DNA of 36,479 nt, from assembly GCA_003049465.1 (NCBI GenBank), contig PYSS01000210.1, forward strand, positions 1 through 36,479, read 5' to 3'. The notes beneath the pieces were generated by a model, which saw nothing but the letters and a program-made list of their open reading frames with translations, was not told the DNA's origin and searched no databases. Positions 1 through 10,041 of this stretch are shown here, piece by piece (positions within the stretch are counted from its first letter, which is position 1; every line of letters starts with the position of its first letter). Source of the stretch: Magnaporthiopsis rhizophila (Eukaryota > Ascomycota > Sordariomycetes > Magnaporthales > Magnaporthaceae). The position numbers were made by a program, and so were the translations under genes.

Positions 1-1334
1 TAACAGTTTAATATACAAAAGTATAAAAATTATATTATTTTATACAAATTATAAATATATATTTACGGTATATAAAAAACCTAGGGCAGAATTATATATT
101 TTAATAGCAGAAATACAGGTGAAAAAATTTATCAAACTGTATAAAAATTTCCAAGCAAAATTAAAAAAACTATAACAGCGTATATTTATGCAGGCTAATA
201 AAAAAAAATTAAAAAACCAACTTTTAAAAAAAAAAATAATATTTATCTTTTTCGATATAATATTAAAACAAAATAACCAAATAACAAATTAAATTATAAA
301 AAATTGGAACCGTTCAAAATTTTAAAAAAGGTTTTTAATATTAATTATAAATTTTAGCTGTTACCAATTATGCATAACTATTTAATTTTTTACATAAATT
401 TGTTTAAATTAGCATTACCAGGGTTTAAAAGTAACAAATTAATAAAAATTAACCTAAAATAAAAATATAAAATCGAAAAAATTTTGAACAAAAATATTAT
501 TAATAAAATTAAATATTATTTGGTTAAATAAGCAGGATATAGGATTAAGGAAAATATTTGGGAAAAGGAGATAAATTTAAAAGGTGTATTAGAAATTTTC
601 GAGAAATACCGGCGGAAAGCCTTTAAAAAAAAATTAATATTAGTGCTAAAATTTGGATTTTAATTTGGAATACCAGTACCAAAATAATTTACCTGGTTAA
701 AATAAGGCCAATAAATTAAAATCAGGATTGGCCCTATAATTGGCCCAGCCTGGAAATAACGGAGGAAAATCGGGGGTTAACAGGTTTAAAAAAGCGATAA
801 GGGCCTAAATAACCGCCTTTTCGGCCTTTTTCTGCTTAACCTGCTCCAATTTTTTAATATTATCAATTTTGCAATAAATAGCACGTATCATTTTTTTTAA
901 CCATATTTATTTTTATTATTGCAAACGAAAAATTTTTTTCTTTGCTTTTTCCAGCTTGGTTTTTAGCTTGTTATATTGAACTATAATATTCCGAAACTCG
1001 ATAAACAAGGGATTTAAAATATTACAACCAGAACGGTTAATATAAAAGTATTTTATACACCGAAAAAATTTTTAAAGGAAGGCTATACACAAAACACAAC
1101 CCAAAAATTTGCAATAAAAATAAAAAAATATATTAAAAAAACGAAAAAAAATAATAGCCAAAAGCTTTTTATAATGAAGGGTTTTTTTAGCAAAATAATA
1201 TTTTTGCACCCGACCAAATATTTTGTTAAAAAAAAAGGGAACGGGAAATGGCGAAAAAAAAAATACTTGTTATTGATAAAAGGATAGGGCTATAAGCATG
1301 GTTAAAAAGATTTGGCCTAAAAAGGGAGATCTGA

Positions 1335-1863
1335 TACTACGATTATAACTGGTAAAGGGCAAAAGGGCTGGGGCTAACCCCTAGTATAATGCTTTTATCC
1401 TGCAGTTATAAAAATTAAAGGCTAAATAATTAAAGCTAGAACGGTACAAAGGGTTATATAACCAGGTATTTACCTAATCAGGATCTGTAAATTTGCAGCA
1501 AAGCAATAAATCCAAAAATTTGTGGATTTGTAGCAAAGCAACAGATCCAAAAATCTGTGGATCTGTAACAAAGCAATAAATCCAAGGATCTGTGGATCTG
1601 TAATAAAGCAACAGATCCAAAAAAACATGGTACGGAAGGGTTACGGATATATAAAGGTAAAGGTTTCCTATTATATCGGATAATTTTTAACTGAGGCTTT
1701 GGCATTAATTAACCTAAATTAGCTCCAAAGCAACCTTTTGGGCAAACAATCGAAACCTTTATTACTATTCCAGTTCCCTAGCACAAGCAACCTTATAAAG
1801 ATCATACTGCTTAACACCTTTCCTAACGTACGCTACCCTAGGAGCAGAGAACCGTTTGTAACA
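1335..1863 (+). repeat. 3' LTR of copy A (529 bp, expanded)
   Basis: Aligns at both ends with the 465-bp LTRs at 2009-2473 and 8811-9275. It starts TACTACGATTATAACTGG (the TGTTAC terminus is mutated) and ends in GTTTGTAACA. It is 64 bp longer because a 35-bp tandem repeat (1487-1626) occupies the place of the shorter AT-rich middle of the other LTRs. Confidence 0.85.
1487..1626. repeat. 35-bp tandem repeat, four units, inside the LTR of copy A
   Basis: Units begin at 1487, 1522, 1557 and 1592 and are exactly 35 bp each. The shared core is GCAAAGCAAYARATCCAA. Differences between units are mostly C/T or G/A transitions, consistent with RIP after the array formed. Any open frame here on the minus strand is a by-product of the repeat period and not a gene. 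Confidence 0.9.
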
Positions 1864-2008
1864 GTTGCCTTGCATAAGGTTTGGGGGTTTTAGTAAAATA
1901 ATTATTTATTATTGCTTACCTAAAGGGGTGTTTTGGAGCTAATTTAGGTTGATTAATGCCGAAATTTCAGTTAAAATCTAACCAACATAATAAAAAACCC
2001 TTCCTTAT
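1864..2008 (-). repeat. Left fragment of an inverted LTR split by the complete element
   Basis: The reverse complement matches the 3' half of the family LTR: the stretch around CCTAAAGGGGTGTTTTGGAGCTAA corresponds to the LTR's TTAGCTCCAAGG...CCCTTTGGG segment read backwards. Its continuation is at 9281-9528, beyond the inserted element. The outer left end is missing and copy A starts there, so copy A probably also inserted into this LTR. Confidence 0.78.
2004..2008. repeat. Target-site duplication CTTAT, left
   Basis: These five bases directly precede the TGTTAC start of the 5' LTR and are repeated exactly at 9276-9280 after the 3' LTR. Five bases is the usual duplication for Gypsy integrases. 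Confidence 0.88.
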
Positions 2009-2473
2009 TGTTACGACCACGGCTGGCAGGGGACAGAAGGGCTGGGGCTAACCCCCAGCGGTACGCCTTTACCCCGCAGTCATGAAGGCCAAAGGCCCGA
2101 ATGACCAAGGCCAGGAAAAAGTTACGTGATTAGGCATTTACCTAATCCAAAATAATATATAAAATATAAACATATCACACATATTACCAGGCAGGGTGTA
2201 ATATGTTTGATATAAATATATCAGATATAGCACAAATATAATAAAAAAAGGTTGCTAGTATATAATGCGAGGGGTTTTTATTATATTAGATAATTTTTAA
2301 TTAAGGCCTCGGTATTAGTTAATTTAAGTTAGCTCCAAGGCATCCCTTTGGGCAAATAATCGAGATTTTTGTTACTATCCAGTTTCCCTAACATAAGCAA
2401 TTTTGTGAAGATTATATTGCTCAGCGCCTTTTTTAGCGTATTTTACCCTAAAAGCAGAAAACCATTTGTAACA
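2009..2473 (+). repeat. 5' LTR of copy B (465 bp)
   Basis: Begins TGTTACGACCACGGCTGG and ends ACCATTTGTAACA, with inverted termini TGTTAC/GTAACA. It differs from the 3' LTR mainly by C/T and G/A transitions, so divergence reflects RIP and cannot be used as a simple insertion clock. The first 110 bp stay GC-rich (CCCCCAGCGGTACGCC) while the middle is AT-rich. Confidence 0.92.
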
Positions 2474-5130
2474 TTTTGACTGATCCTGTTCAGTACTTAC
2501 CGAAAATAACAAGCAATAATAATTATATTAATTGCAGGCAAAAAACCCAAAGGTATCACCATTGCAGGCAAGATATATAACAACCCTTCGGCAGTTATAC
2601 AAACATTTATTACGGAAATCGAAAAATTTAAAAAAGCTTAAGCCAAATTTTATATTATTGTTAAATTTTACAAATTCCCTTTATTTAACAAATATAATAA
2701 AAAGAAAAGCAAAATCAAAACGTTCCTAACCAAATATAAGGGGTATTTTTTGTTTTATCGAGACTATTTTTAGCAGGAAAAATAAAAAATTGCTTATACA
2801 GCCACACACCTGGATAATAAAATCAAAAATTGGTTCGAGCCCATTTGGTTCGATTATTTAAAAGGGTATAACAAATCCAAAAAAAAAACCAAATTAGTAT
2901 TTGCCGATTTCGAAAAGTTTGGTAAAAAAGTTGCCAAGGTTTTCGGACAAATCGACAAAAAACGGGTAGCCGAAAAAAAATTGCTTTAGCTTTGGCAAAA
3001 AGGCTCCGTATTAACTTATATTTCCAAATTCCAGCAACTGGTTAACAAATTCAACTGGACGGAAAATACTAAAATAATTTAGCTTTATTAAGGGCTGAGG
3101 GATAATATAAAAAATAAGCTATCCAAATAGGAATGATCTGAGAATTTCGTCGATTATATTATTATAGCTGTTTGTATTAATAATAAACTGTACAAATATT
3201 GCTTTAAGAAAAAAATCCAGCAAACCAAACCAATAGCGCAAAATAATAAAGCTAACCAAAAAAAGGCAAAATAATAATAATTTACAGCTTATGGTATATA
3301 CCCTAAACTTATGGATTTTAATATAAAAGCCACACACCAGTACAAAAAATAAAAATATATTAGGTTTAAGAATCCAAAAAACGGAAAATGTTTCAAATAT
3401 AAAAAAAAGGGATATATTAAAAAAGATTATCCTTAAAAAAACCGATAAACGGCCGTTTTTTGCCAAAAAGGCGCACCAAAAGGCCATTAGCCCATAACCC
3501 CAAATTTTCCCAAAACGACCAAATAAATAGCAAAAAAAAGCCTGTGTTTCGGAGCATTATTCAGTTGAACTTATTATTTTAACAAAAATTGTGTAACCCA
3601 TTATTCCGATAAAAATGCCACAGGGTATTATCCCAAGCAATAATTTGCTATATTGCAATAAACTGGCCAATTCCGGGATGGTAATAAAAAATTCGAAAAG
3701 TTAGCCCGATACAAAAACGTATTAAATATTTCGGTTAATAATTTTGAAAAAAATTTAAATACAAATGCAAAGGTGGAACCGTTTTTAGGCCAAACATATT
3801 AATTGCAAGCCCAGAAAAAAAAACTGGACCTGGTAAAATACTGGAAAACCACAAAAATGAACCTTAATAATAAAAAATCCAGCAAAAAATAATATATGAT
3901 CAATTTTAAAAAATTCCAGCAAAAATTCGATTAGCAACTGATTAATATAAAGAAATAATCTTTTATAACCAAAAAAAAAATACGAAAAGCATATATCTTA
4001 TTTAGGTTTTTGGAAATAAACCGATAATTTTGGGACCAGCCTAAACCTATTAGTGGTTTAATATGCAAAAAACCGGCGCAAAACAATAAAAAAAAGCCTT
4101 TAGATTGGTTAAAAAATAATTAATCGGTTATTTATTACGGGGCATTATTTGAAAATATTCCGAACCTGAACCAATGATTAGCGCGGTTATATGCGCTAAA
4201 TTACAAAAATATAAATCTTAATACAGGCTATTATAATAAACTTTTTTGGGCCAAATATTTATATAATAATTATAAATAATATATGGCCAAAAAATTAAAG
4301 CATAATTTTTTTCCACAAAAAAAGGGAGAAAAATCAGTGCGGTACCCATAATAAAAATACCAATTTCCGAAATGGTGAATAGCAAAAATAGGTTACAAAA
4401 ATTTTGCAGTAATTTTTATATTATTACCNCAAAAAAAGGGAGAAAAATCAGTGCGGTACCCATAATAAAAATACCAATTTCCGAAATGGTGAATAGCAAA
4501 AATAGGTTACAAAAATTTTGCAGTAATTTTTATATTATTACCAGCTTATTTTATAATATGTTTAACAGGGATTTTTATATACCAAATATGCAGAAAACTG
4601 GAGTGTAAGGTACATATAAAAAAAAAAACAAAGGCCTAAACAAACGGATTTGCCCGATTAATAAAAATAATTGGGGCCTGGCAGCAAGCGCCCTAAGCAA
4701 AAAATTAAAAGGTTTACCCAAAAATAGGGCACGGATAAAGCAATAATTAGCAAAATCCCTAATAATAATAATTATTAACCAGTATAAGTATATTAAAATA
4801 ATAATATATTAAAAAGGGCAAAAAATAAGAATTATGATCGATTATAAAACCCAAAAAAATTATTTTTTACCAAAAACGGTAAAAAAATACAGTATTCCAA
4901 TATATTAAAAAAAAAAACCATATAACTTTATAACAGTAAAATAAAAGCTAATTACGTTTAATAAAAAAAGGATCGATATTAAAATTGATCATTTCAAATT
5001 TCGATTCCTGGAAAAAATCTGCAAAATAACCCTAAATATTATAAATATAAAAGGGGAAAACCTAATTTTAGGTATTTTATAATTTAAAAAGTATAACCCC
5101 CTAATAAATTGGATTACCGAACAAATCCAA
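2474..5130 (+). pseudogene. Decayed gag and protease region of copy B
   Basis: A CCHC zinc knuckle is recognisable at 3389-3433 (CFKYKKKGYIKKDYP), with two Cys/His positions changed to Tyr. The end of the aspartic protease domain is readable near 5065-5115 (LGIL-F--YNPLINW), matching the usual LGxPWL..HNPxIDW ending of Gypsy protease. All frames contain many stops. Short open stretches such as 2532-2729 are leftovers of gag and not genes. No primer-binding site could be identified after the 5' LTR. Confidence 0.78.
4316..4542. repeat. Perfect 113-bp direct repeat separated by a single N
   Basis: Bases 4316-4428 and 4430-4542 read as identical and the only base between them is an N at 4429. 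This is what results when two overlapping contig ends are joined with a one-base gap instead of being merged. It is therefore probably an assembly artefact, and the true element would be about 114 bp shorter. Confidence 0.9.
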
Positions 5131-5589
5131 TGAAAAAAGTTATTATTAACCAGCAAAAAAGCCCAATAGCCACGGGCCCCGGATAATAAAGATCGGACGC
5201 CAAAAAGGGTAACCGTAATAATAGCAAAATATAATAATCAGCCTTAACAAATCGTACTAATTGAAATATTAATAAATATAAATGCAAACAAATCCGATAA
5301 GCAGAAAATTATTAAAAATAAATTTAAAAATGTTCCTAAAAAATATTATAAGTACTGGAGGTTGTTTCAGAAAAATTTGGAAATGGTATTACCGAAATAC
5401 GGACCGTTTAACTATAAAATTAAGTTTAAACCGGAAGTATAACTTAAATACTAAAAACTGTATCAATTAAACCCTTAGCAAAAAAAGCTATTATAAAAAT
5501 AATTAAAGAAAAAAGTTAGAAAAGGATTTATTAAACCTTTTAATTTTTTTATAGGATATGGAATTTTGTTTGTTTCCAAAAAAAATAGG

Positions 5590-6660
5590 AAAAAACGGAT
5601 ATATATCGATTACCGTTCGTTAAACCAAAAAATAATAAAAGATTAGTATCCTTTATCTCTGATTAACAAACTTAAAAATAAGCTCGGAAAAAGCAGGTGG
5701 TTTATAGCCCTAAATTTATGCAAAATTTATAATTTGCTAAAAATTAAAAAGGGGGATAAATAAAAAACCGCTTTTTAAACCAAACTTAAAATTTTCGAAT
5801 TACTGGTAATAATTTTCGGGCTTATTAATATACCAGTTATTTTCCAGTAAATAATTAATCATATATTGCAAAAATACCTCGATATTTTTGCCCTTATATA
5901 CCTGGATAATATTCTGATTTTTTCAAATATATTGGAAAAATACAAATAGCATATATATAAGGTACTATAAAAATTGCAAAATGCAAAGCTTTTGGTTAAC
6001 CCGGATAAATGTATATAATATTTTTTAAAAATAATTTTTCTCGGATTTATTATTAAATAAGGAAAAATTCGGATAAAACCCAAAAAGGTACAGGCGGTAA
6101 AAAATTGGCCTGTATTTACCATAATCAAAAAAATGCAAAATTTTCTGGGGTTTTTAAACTTTTACCAAAAATTTATCCGAAATTTTAGCAAAAAGGTTAT
6201 ATTATTTACGGATTTTACCAAAAATAATACCCAGTTTTATTAAAAAATACAAAAATAAATAGCTTTTAATTTGCTGAAAAAGGTTATTATCCAAATACCG
6301 GTATTAGTAATGCTAAATCCAAAAAAACCCTTTAAAATCGAAATTGATATATCGGATTTTGCTATCGAAAGATAATTAAAATAGCGAAACGATCAAAAAA
6401 AATTGCATTTTTGTGCATTTTTTTTGCAAAAATTAAATAAATCAAAGCTAAATTATCAGATTTATAATAAAAAGCTTCTTATTATTATTAAAGTTTTGGA
6501 AAAATAAAAGGTATATTTGTGTGAAGCTAATTACTAAATTATAATATATACCGATTATAAAAATTTATTACAGTTTATTATTAGCCAGGTATTAAATAAA
6601 AAATAAATTTAATAAAGCTAATTCTTTCAAAATTATAATTTTCGAATTAAAATTAGAAAA
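5590..6660 (+). pseudogene. Decayed reverse transcriptase and RNase H of copy B
   Basis: Translated piecewise, 5596-5960 shows the Gypsy RT order: IDYRSLN, YPLSLINKL, FIALNL, KTAF, FELLVIIFGLINIP, then YLDNILIFS at 5899-5925. The catalytic YxDD box has become YLDN through GAT to AAT. RNase H starts near 6327 (KPFKIEIDISDFAI) with YTDYKNL near 6547. In-frame stops occur roughly every 20-40 codons. Confidence 0.85.
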
Positions 6661-6859
6661 AAATCAAAAAACGGCCGAGTAAATGTTTTAAACCGTTAAT
6701 TAAATTATTAGGTGGATATATTACCGGAAATATGTGCAGTTTTGGCCAAAGGATTAAATGGATCCCTGATCCCGGCATAGCAGGTATTGGCCAAAATAAT
6801 CCGATAAAAAAGCTGAACCCCAGAAAAAATCCAGCAAATTTATAACCAAATGGCTAATA

Positions 6860-8010
6860 AATACCAAAGGATTGCTAAAATTTGGAAAAAATTTTATTAG
6901 TATTATGGGTTTATAAGAACCTGCACCGAAATATAAAAAGTAATTAAGGATTATAAAAATTATGCAAAAAATAAAGTAAGCAGATATAAGTTTTATGGAT
7001 TATTTTAGCCCTTATTAGCGTTTAGCAAAGTTTGGCAAAAAATTATAATAAATTTTGTTATAGAGCTATTTAAATTAAAAAAATCCCTTATAAATGTTTA
7101 ATATAACAGTATTATAATAATAATTGACCGATTTACTAAATATGCTATATATTTATTGTTTAAAAAAAGTGCAAAAATTATAAAGCTGGTTTATATTTTT
7201 ATCCGAAATGTGATTGCAAAATACGGAATGCTAAAATGTATAATTACGAACCGAAATAAGCTGTTTAATAGCAAGTTTTGGAAATAGCTTATTGTTAATT
7301 TAAATGCAAAATATGCCTTTTTTATAATTTATTATCCTTAAACGGATAAGTAAATGGAACGAACAAATTAAACCATAAAGCAGTATTTATGTTATTTTGT
7401 TAATTATAAACAGGATAATTGGGTATAATTATTTCCTATAGCACAGTTTATATATAACAGTTTAGTATACAAAAGTATAGGGATTATGCCGTTTTATGCA
7501 AATTACGGGTTTATATTTATAGTGTATAAGGAGTTTAAAGCAGGACTATATGCCCCAGTAGCGGAAATATAGGTGAAAAAGCTTATTAAGTTGCACAAAA
7601 ACCTTCAAATAAAGCTAAAGGAATTATAACAGCATATATTTATACAAGCTAATAAAAAAAGGATCAAGAAACCGATTTTTAAAAAAAAGGATAATATTTA
7701 TCTTTTTTGATGCAATATTAAAATAAAATAACCAAGTAATAAGCTAAATTATAAAAAATTGGGACCGTTTAAAATTTTAAAAAAGATTTCCGATATTAAT
7801 TATAAATTTTAGCTGTTATTAATCATGCATAATTATCCAATTTTTTATATCGATTTGTTTGAATTAGTATTATTAGGGTTTAAAAGTAATAAATTAGTGG
7901 AAGTTGACCCGGAACAGGAGTACGAAATTGAAAAAATTTTGGACGAAAAAGTTATTGACGGAATTAAGTATTATTTGGTTAAATAAGTAGGGTATAAAAT
8001 TGAAAAAAGT
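6860..8010 (+). pseudogene. Decayed integrase and chromodomain of copy B
   Basis: The integrase core is recognised at 7115-7150 (IIIDRFTKYA, first catalytic Asp) and near 7240-7290 (IITNRNKLFNSKFW, where the second Asp of the usual ITDRG has become Asn). The zinc-binding region lies upstream near 6910-7015. A chromodomain follows at about 7921-8010 (YEIEKILDEKV, IKYYLVK-VGYK), with the aromatic-cage Trp codon turned into a stop. A C-terminal chromodomain marks the chromovirus branch, whose integrases are steered to heterochromatin. Confidence 0.85.
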
Positions 8011-8794
8011 ATGTAAAAAAAAAAAACAAACTTAAAGGGTGCGCTAAAGGTTTTTAAAAAGTACTGATAAAAGGTTTTTGGAAAAAAATTAATATTAGTG
8101 CCAAAATTTAGGTTTTGGTTTAGAATGCTAGTATTAAAATAATTTACCTGATTAAAGCAGGGCCAGTAGATTAAAATTAGGGTTAACCTTATAATTGGCC
8201 CAGTTTGGAAATAATGGAGGAAAATCGGGGGCCAGCAAGTTTGGGGGTGCGATAGGGGCCTGTATAGCCGCCTTTTCGGCTTTTTTCCGTTTAATCCGCT
8301 TTAGTTTTTTAATATTATTAATTTTGCAATAAATAGCACAAATTAGTTTTTTATGCTATTGTTTTTTTTGTTTGCGCAAACGATTAATTTTGGCTAAATA
8401 AATTTGCAGTTTTTTTTTGGCAGTTTTTAGTTTAGTTTTAGTATAAGCGTATTGAAGGCTGTACGTGCGGAGGTGCTCGGCAAAAAAACCAGAAATATTA
8501 TATTGTGAGCGCTTTTGGCGCATATATTTTTTGCAGCAAAAAATATTACGAAAGGATGCGTTGCATTGGGTAAAATTATCGGTCTTATAGTTTAAATAAA
8601 AAAGTATAGTAATAGGGGAAAAAAATATAGATAAAAAAATGTTATTTCGACGAACGGTTGATAATGCCGGCTTATGCTTTTGCACCTGACCAAATATTTT
8701 GTTAGAAAGAAAAGGATGGAAGTTGGTAAAAAAGAAAAATATTTATTATTAACGGAAAAAAGGGGTTGCAAATATGGCCAAAGGGATTTAGCCT

Positions 8795-8805
8795 AGGAGG
8801 GGAAA
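8795..8805 (+). other. Polypurine tract of copy B
   Basis: AGGAGGGGAAA lies five bases before the 3' LTR. The equivalent AAAAAGGGAGA precedes the LTR of copy A. This is the expected position for the plus-strand primer. Confidence 0.75.
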
Positions 8806-8810
8806 CCTGA

Positions 8811-9275
8811 TGTTATAATTACGGCTGGCAAGGGATAAAAGGGCTGGGGCTAACCCCCAGCGGTACGCTTTTATCCTGCAGTTATAAAGGCTAAGGGCCC
8901 GAATAATTAAGGCCAGGAGAAAATTACGTAATTAGGCATTTATTTAATTCAGGGTAATATGTGAGATATGAATATATTATATATATTATTAGGTAGGGTG
9001 TGATATGTTTGATATGAATATATTAAACATAGTATAAATATAATAGGGAAGGGTTGCTGGTATATAATGTAAGGGGTTTTTATTGTGTTAGATAGTTTTT
9101 GACTGAGGCTTTGGTATTAGTCAATTTAAGTTAGCTCCAAGGTATCCCTTTGGGCAAACAATTGAGATTTTTGTTACTACCCAGTTCCCCTAGCACAAGC
9201 GACCTTGTGAAGACCATACTGCTCAGCGCCTCTCCTAGCGTACCTTACCCTAGGAGCAGAGAACCGTTTGTAACA
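8811..9275 (+). repeat. 3' LTR of copy B (465 bp)
   Basis: Begins TGTTATAATTACGGCTGG and ends ACCGTTTGTAACA, the same length as the 5' LTR. The last 150 bp retain more C and G than the 5' copy, while its first 130 bp are more mutated, so the two LTRs were hit unequally. Confidence 0.92.
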
Positions 9276-9280
9276 CTTAT
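9276..9280. repeat. Target-site duplication CTTAT, right
   Basis: Exact match to 2004-2008 and directly follows the 3' LTR terminus. Confidence 0.88.
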
Positions 9281-9528
9281 ATACCCAAAATTTCCTTATT
9301 ATGCCCGTATTATATTTGTTATGTTTATAACAAACATATTACTGTGCTATATTTGCTATGTTCGTAGCAAATATATTATTTGTGCTTAGGTAAGTGCTTA
9401 GTTACGTAATTTTCTATGCCAGCTTGGCTTTAGTTATTTGGCCTTTGGCTTTTATGACTGCGGGGTAAGGGCGTCCCGCTGGGGTTTAGCCCCAGCCCCT
9501 CTGTCCCCTGCCTGCTGTGGTTGTAACA
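9281..9528 (-). repeat. Right fragment of the inverted host LTR
   Basis: The reverse complement starts at 9528 with TGTTACAACCACAGCAGG and follows the family LTR (CTGGGGCTAAACCCCAGCGG, CCGCAGTCATAAAAGCC), so this is the 5' half of an LTR on the minus strand. It is the least mutated LTR copy here. It contains two related palindromes at 9312-9339 and 9349-9375. Its outer end at 9528/9529 abuts LysM coding sequence. Confidence 0.85.
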
Positions 9529-10041
9529 TGGGGATAACTGCCAGTTCCTCGTGCCTGGCAACTACATCTGTGTCGGTCTCATTGGAAGCAAGACCACAAC
9601 GAAGGCCCCCACCACGACGCGAGGCAATGGTGTAAGTTGGAGATGCCCTACCTATCCTGCCGTGCTTAAAACGTGCCCAACTCACATTTCGTTGTTTCCA
9701 GGTCTCGACCCCGACCCCGACTCAGCCGGGCATGGTGACGAACTGCAAGACCTTCCACAAGGGTAAGTCGCTTCCGTTGCCCTTTGAATCCATTAGAAAT
9801 AATGGGGGGCTTCGGCTGCGGGGAATAACAAACGCTGACATTGTCTTTTCTCCTCGCAATCAACAGTCGTCAAGGGTGACACCTGCCAGGCCGTCGTGGA
9901 CAAGTACCGCATCACGCTCGCCAACTCCACCCGTTGGTGGGCAGCGACTGCAAATCCCCGCAGTTGAACACGTATGCATGCGTCGGTTTGATCCGATCAA
10001 GTTTGGGCGAAGCCTACAAGGGGCTAGCCCTGGGAAAGTGA
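9529..10041 (+). pseudogene. LysM-domain protein gene, 5' part lost to LTR insertion
   Basis: Three exon pieces are visible: 9529-9631, 9702-9762 and 9867-10041, with introns 9632-9701 (GTAAGT...TTTCCAG) and 9763-9866 (GTAAGT...CAACAG). The first piece carries the end of one LysM domain (DNCQFLVPGNYICVGL). A Thr/Pro linker follows, then NCKTFHKVVKGDTCQAVVDK, a typical fungal LysM start. After LANSTRW the frame shifts, apparently through loss of about 10 nt; the downstream frame resumes GSDCKSPQLNTYACVGL and ends at TGA 10039-10041. Fungal LysM proteins bind chitin oligomers, often as secreted effectors. The signal peptide and first exon are absent because the LTR begins directly upstream. Confidence 0.82.

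Larger units (their letters stand above)
1..1863 (+). mobile_element. Gypsy LTR retrotransposon, 3' part of a RIP-decayed copy (copy A)
   Basis: Truncated by the window start. Bases 1-800 match 7456-8250 of the complete copy downstream, covering the integrase C-terminal end and chromodomain. The decayed chromodomain is readable near 469-545 (KIEKIL...KYYLVK, then a stop where Trp is expected). The body ends in a purine-rich tract near 1316-1334 and a 3' LTR at 1335-1863. It is extremely AT-rich with stops in all frames, as expected after RIP. It is on the same strand as the complete copy and abuts an inverted LTR fragment on its right. The first five bases after the LTR (GTTGC, 1864-1868) would be its target duplication, but the partner lies outside the window. 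Confidence 0.88.
2009..9275 (+). mobile_element. Complete Gypsy (chromovirus-type) LTR retrotransposon, RIP-inactivated (copy B)
   Basis: The element is 7267 bp with 465-bp LTRs at both ends, TGTTAC...GTAACA termini, a CTTAT target duplication and a polypurine tract before the 3' LTR. The internal order is gag zinc knuckle, protease, reverse transcriptase, RNase H, integrase, chromodomain, which is Ty3/Gypsy order with a chromovirus tail. All coding segments are littered with stops, and Cys, Trp and Asp codons are changed by C-to-T or G-to-A. No intact ORF remains, so it cannot be autonomous. It lies within an inverted LTR of its own family. Confidence 0.93.

Noticed and set aside
1478..1705. 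Repetitive minus-strand frame (repeated Leu-Cys-Tyr and Ala-Thr-Asn-Pro-Gln motifs)
   Set aside because: A translation of the 35-bp tandem array inside an LTR, not a repeat protein.
2820..2880. GGTTCGAGCCC resembling a tRNA T-loop
   Set aside because: Lies in decayed gag sequence; no matching acceptor, D or anticodon arms could be folded around it.
1..9280. CRISPR-like or centromeric array in the AT-rich block
   Set aside because: The AT-richness is explained by RIP of identifiable Gypsy genes and LTRs; there is no regularly spaced repeat apart from the LTR minisatellite.
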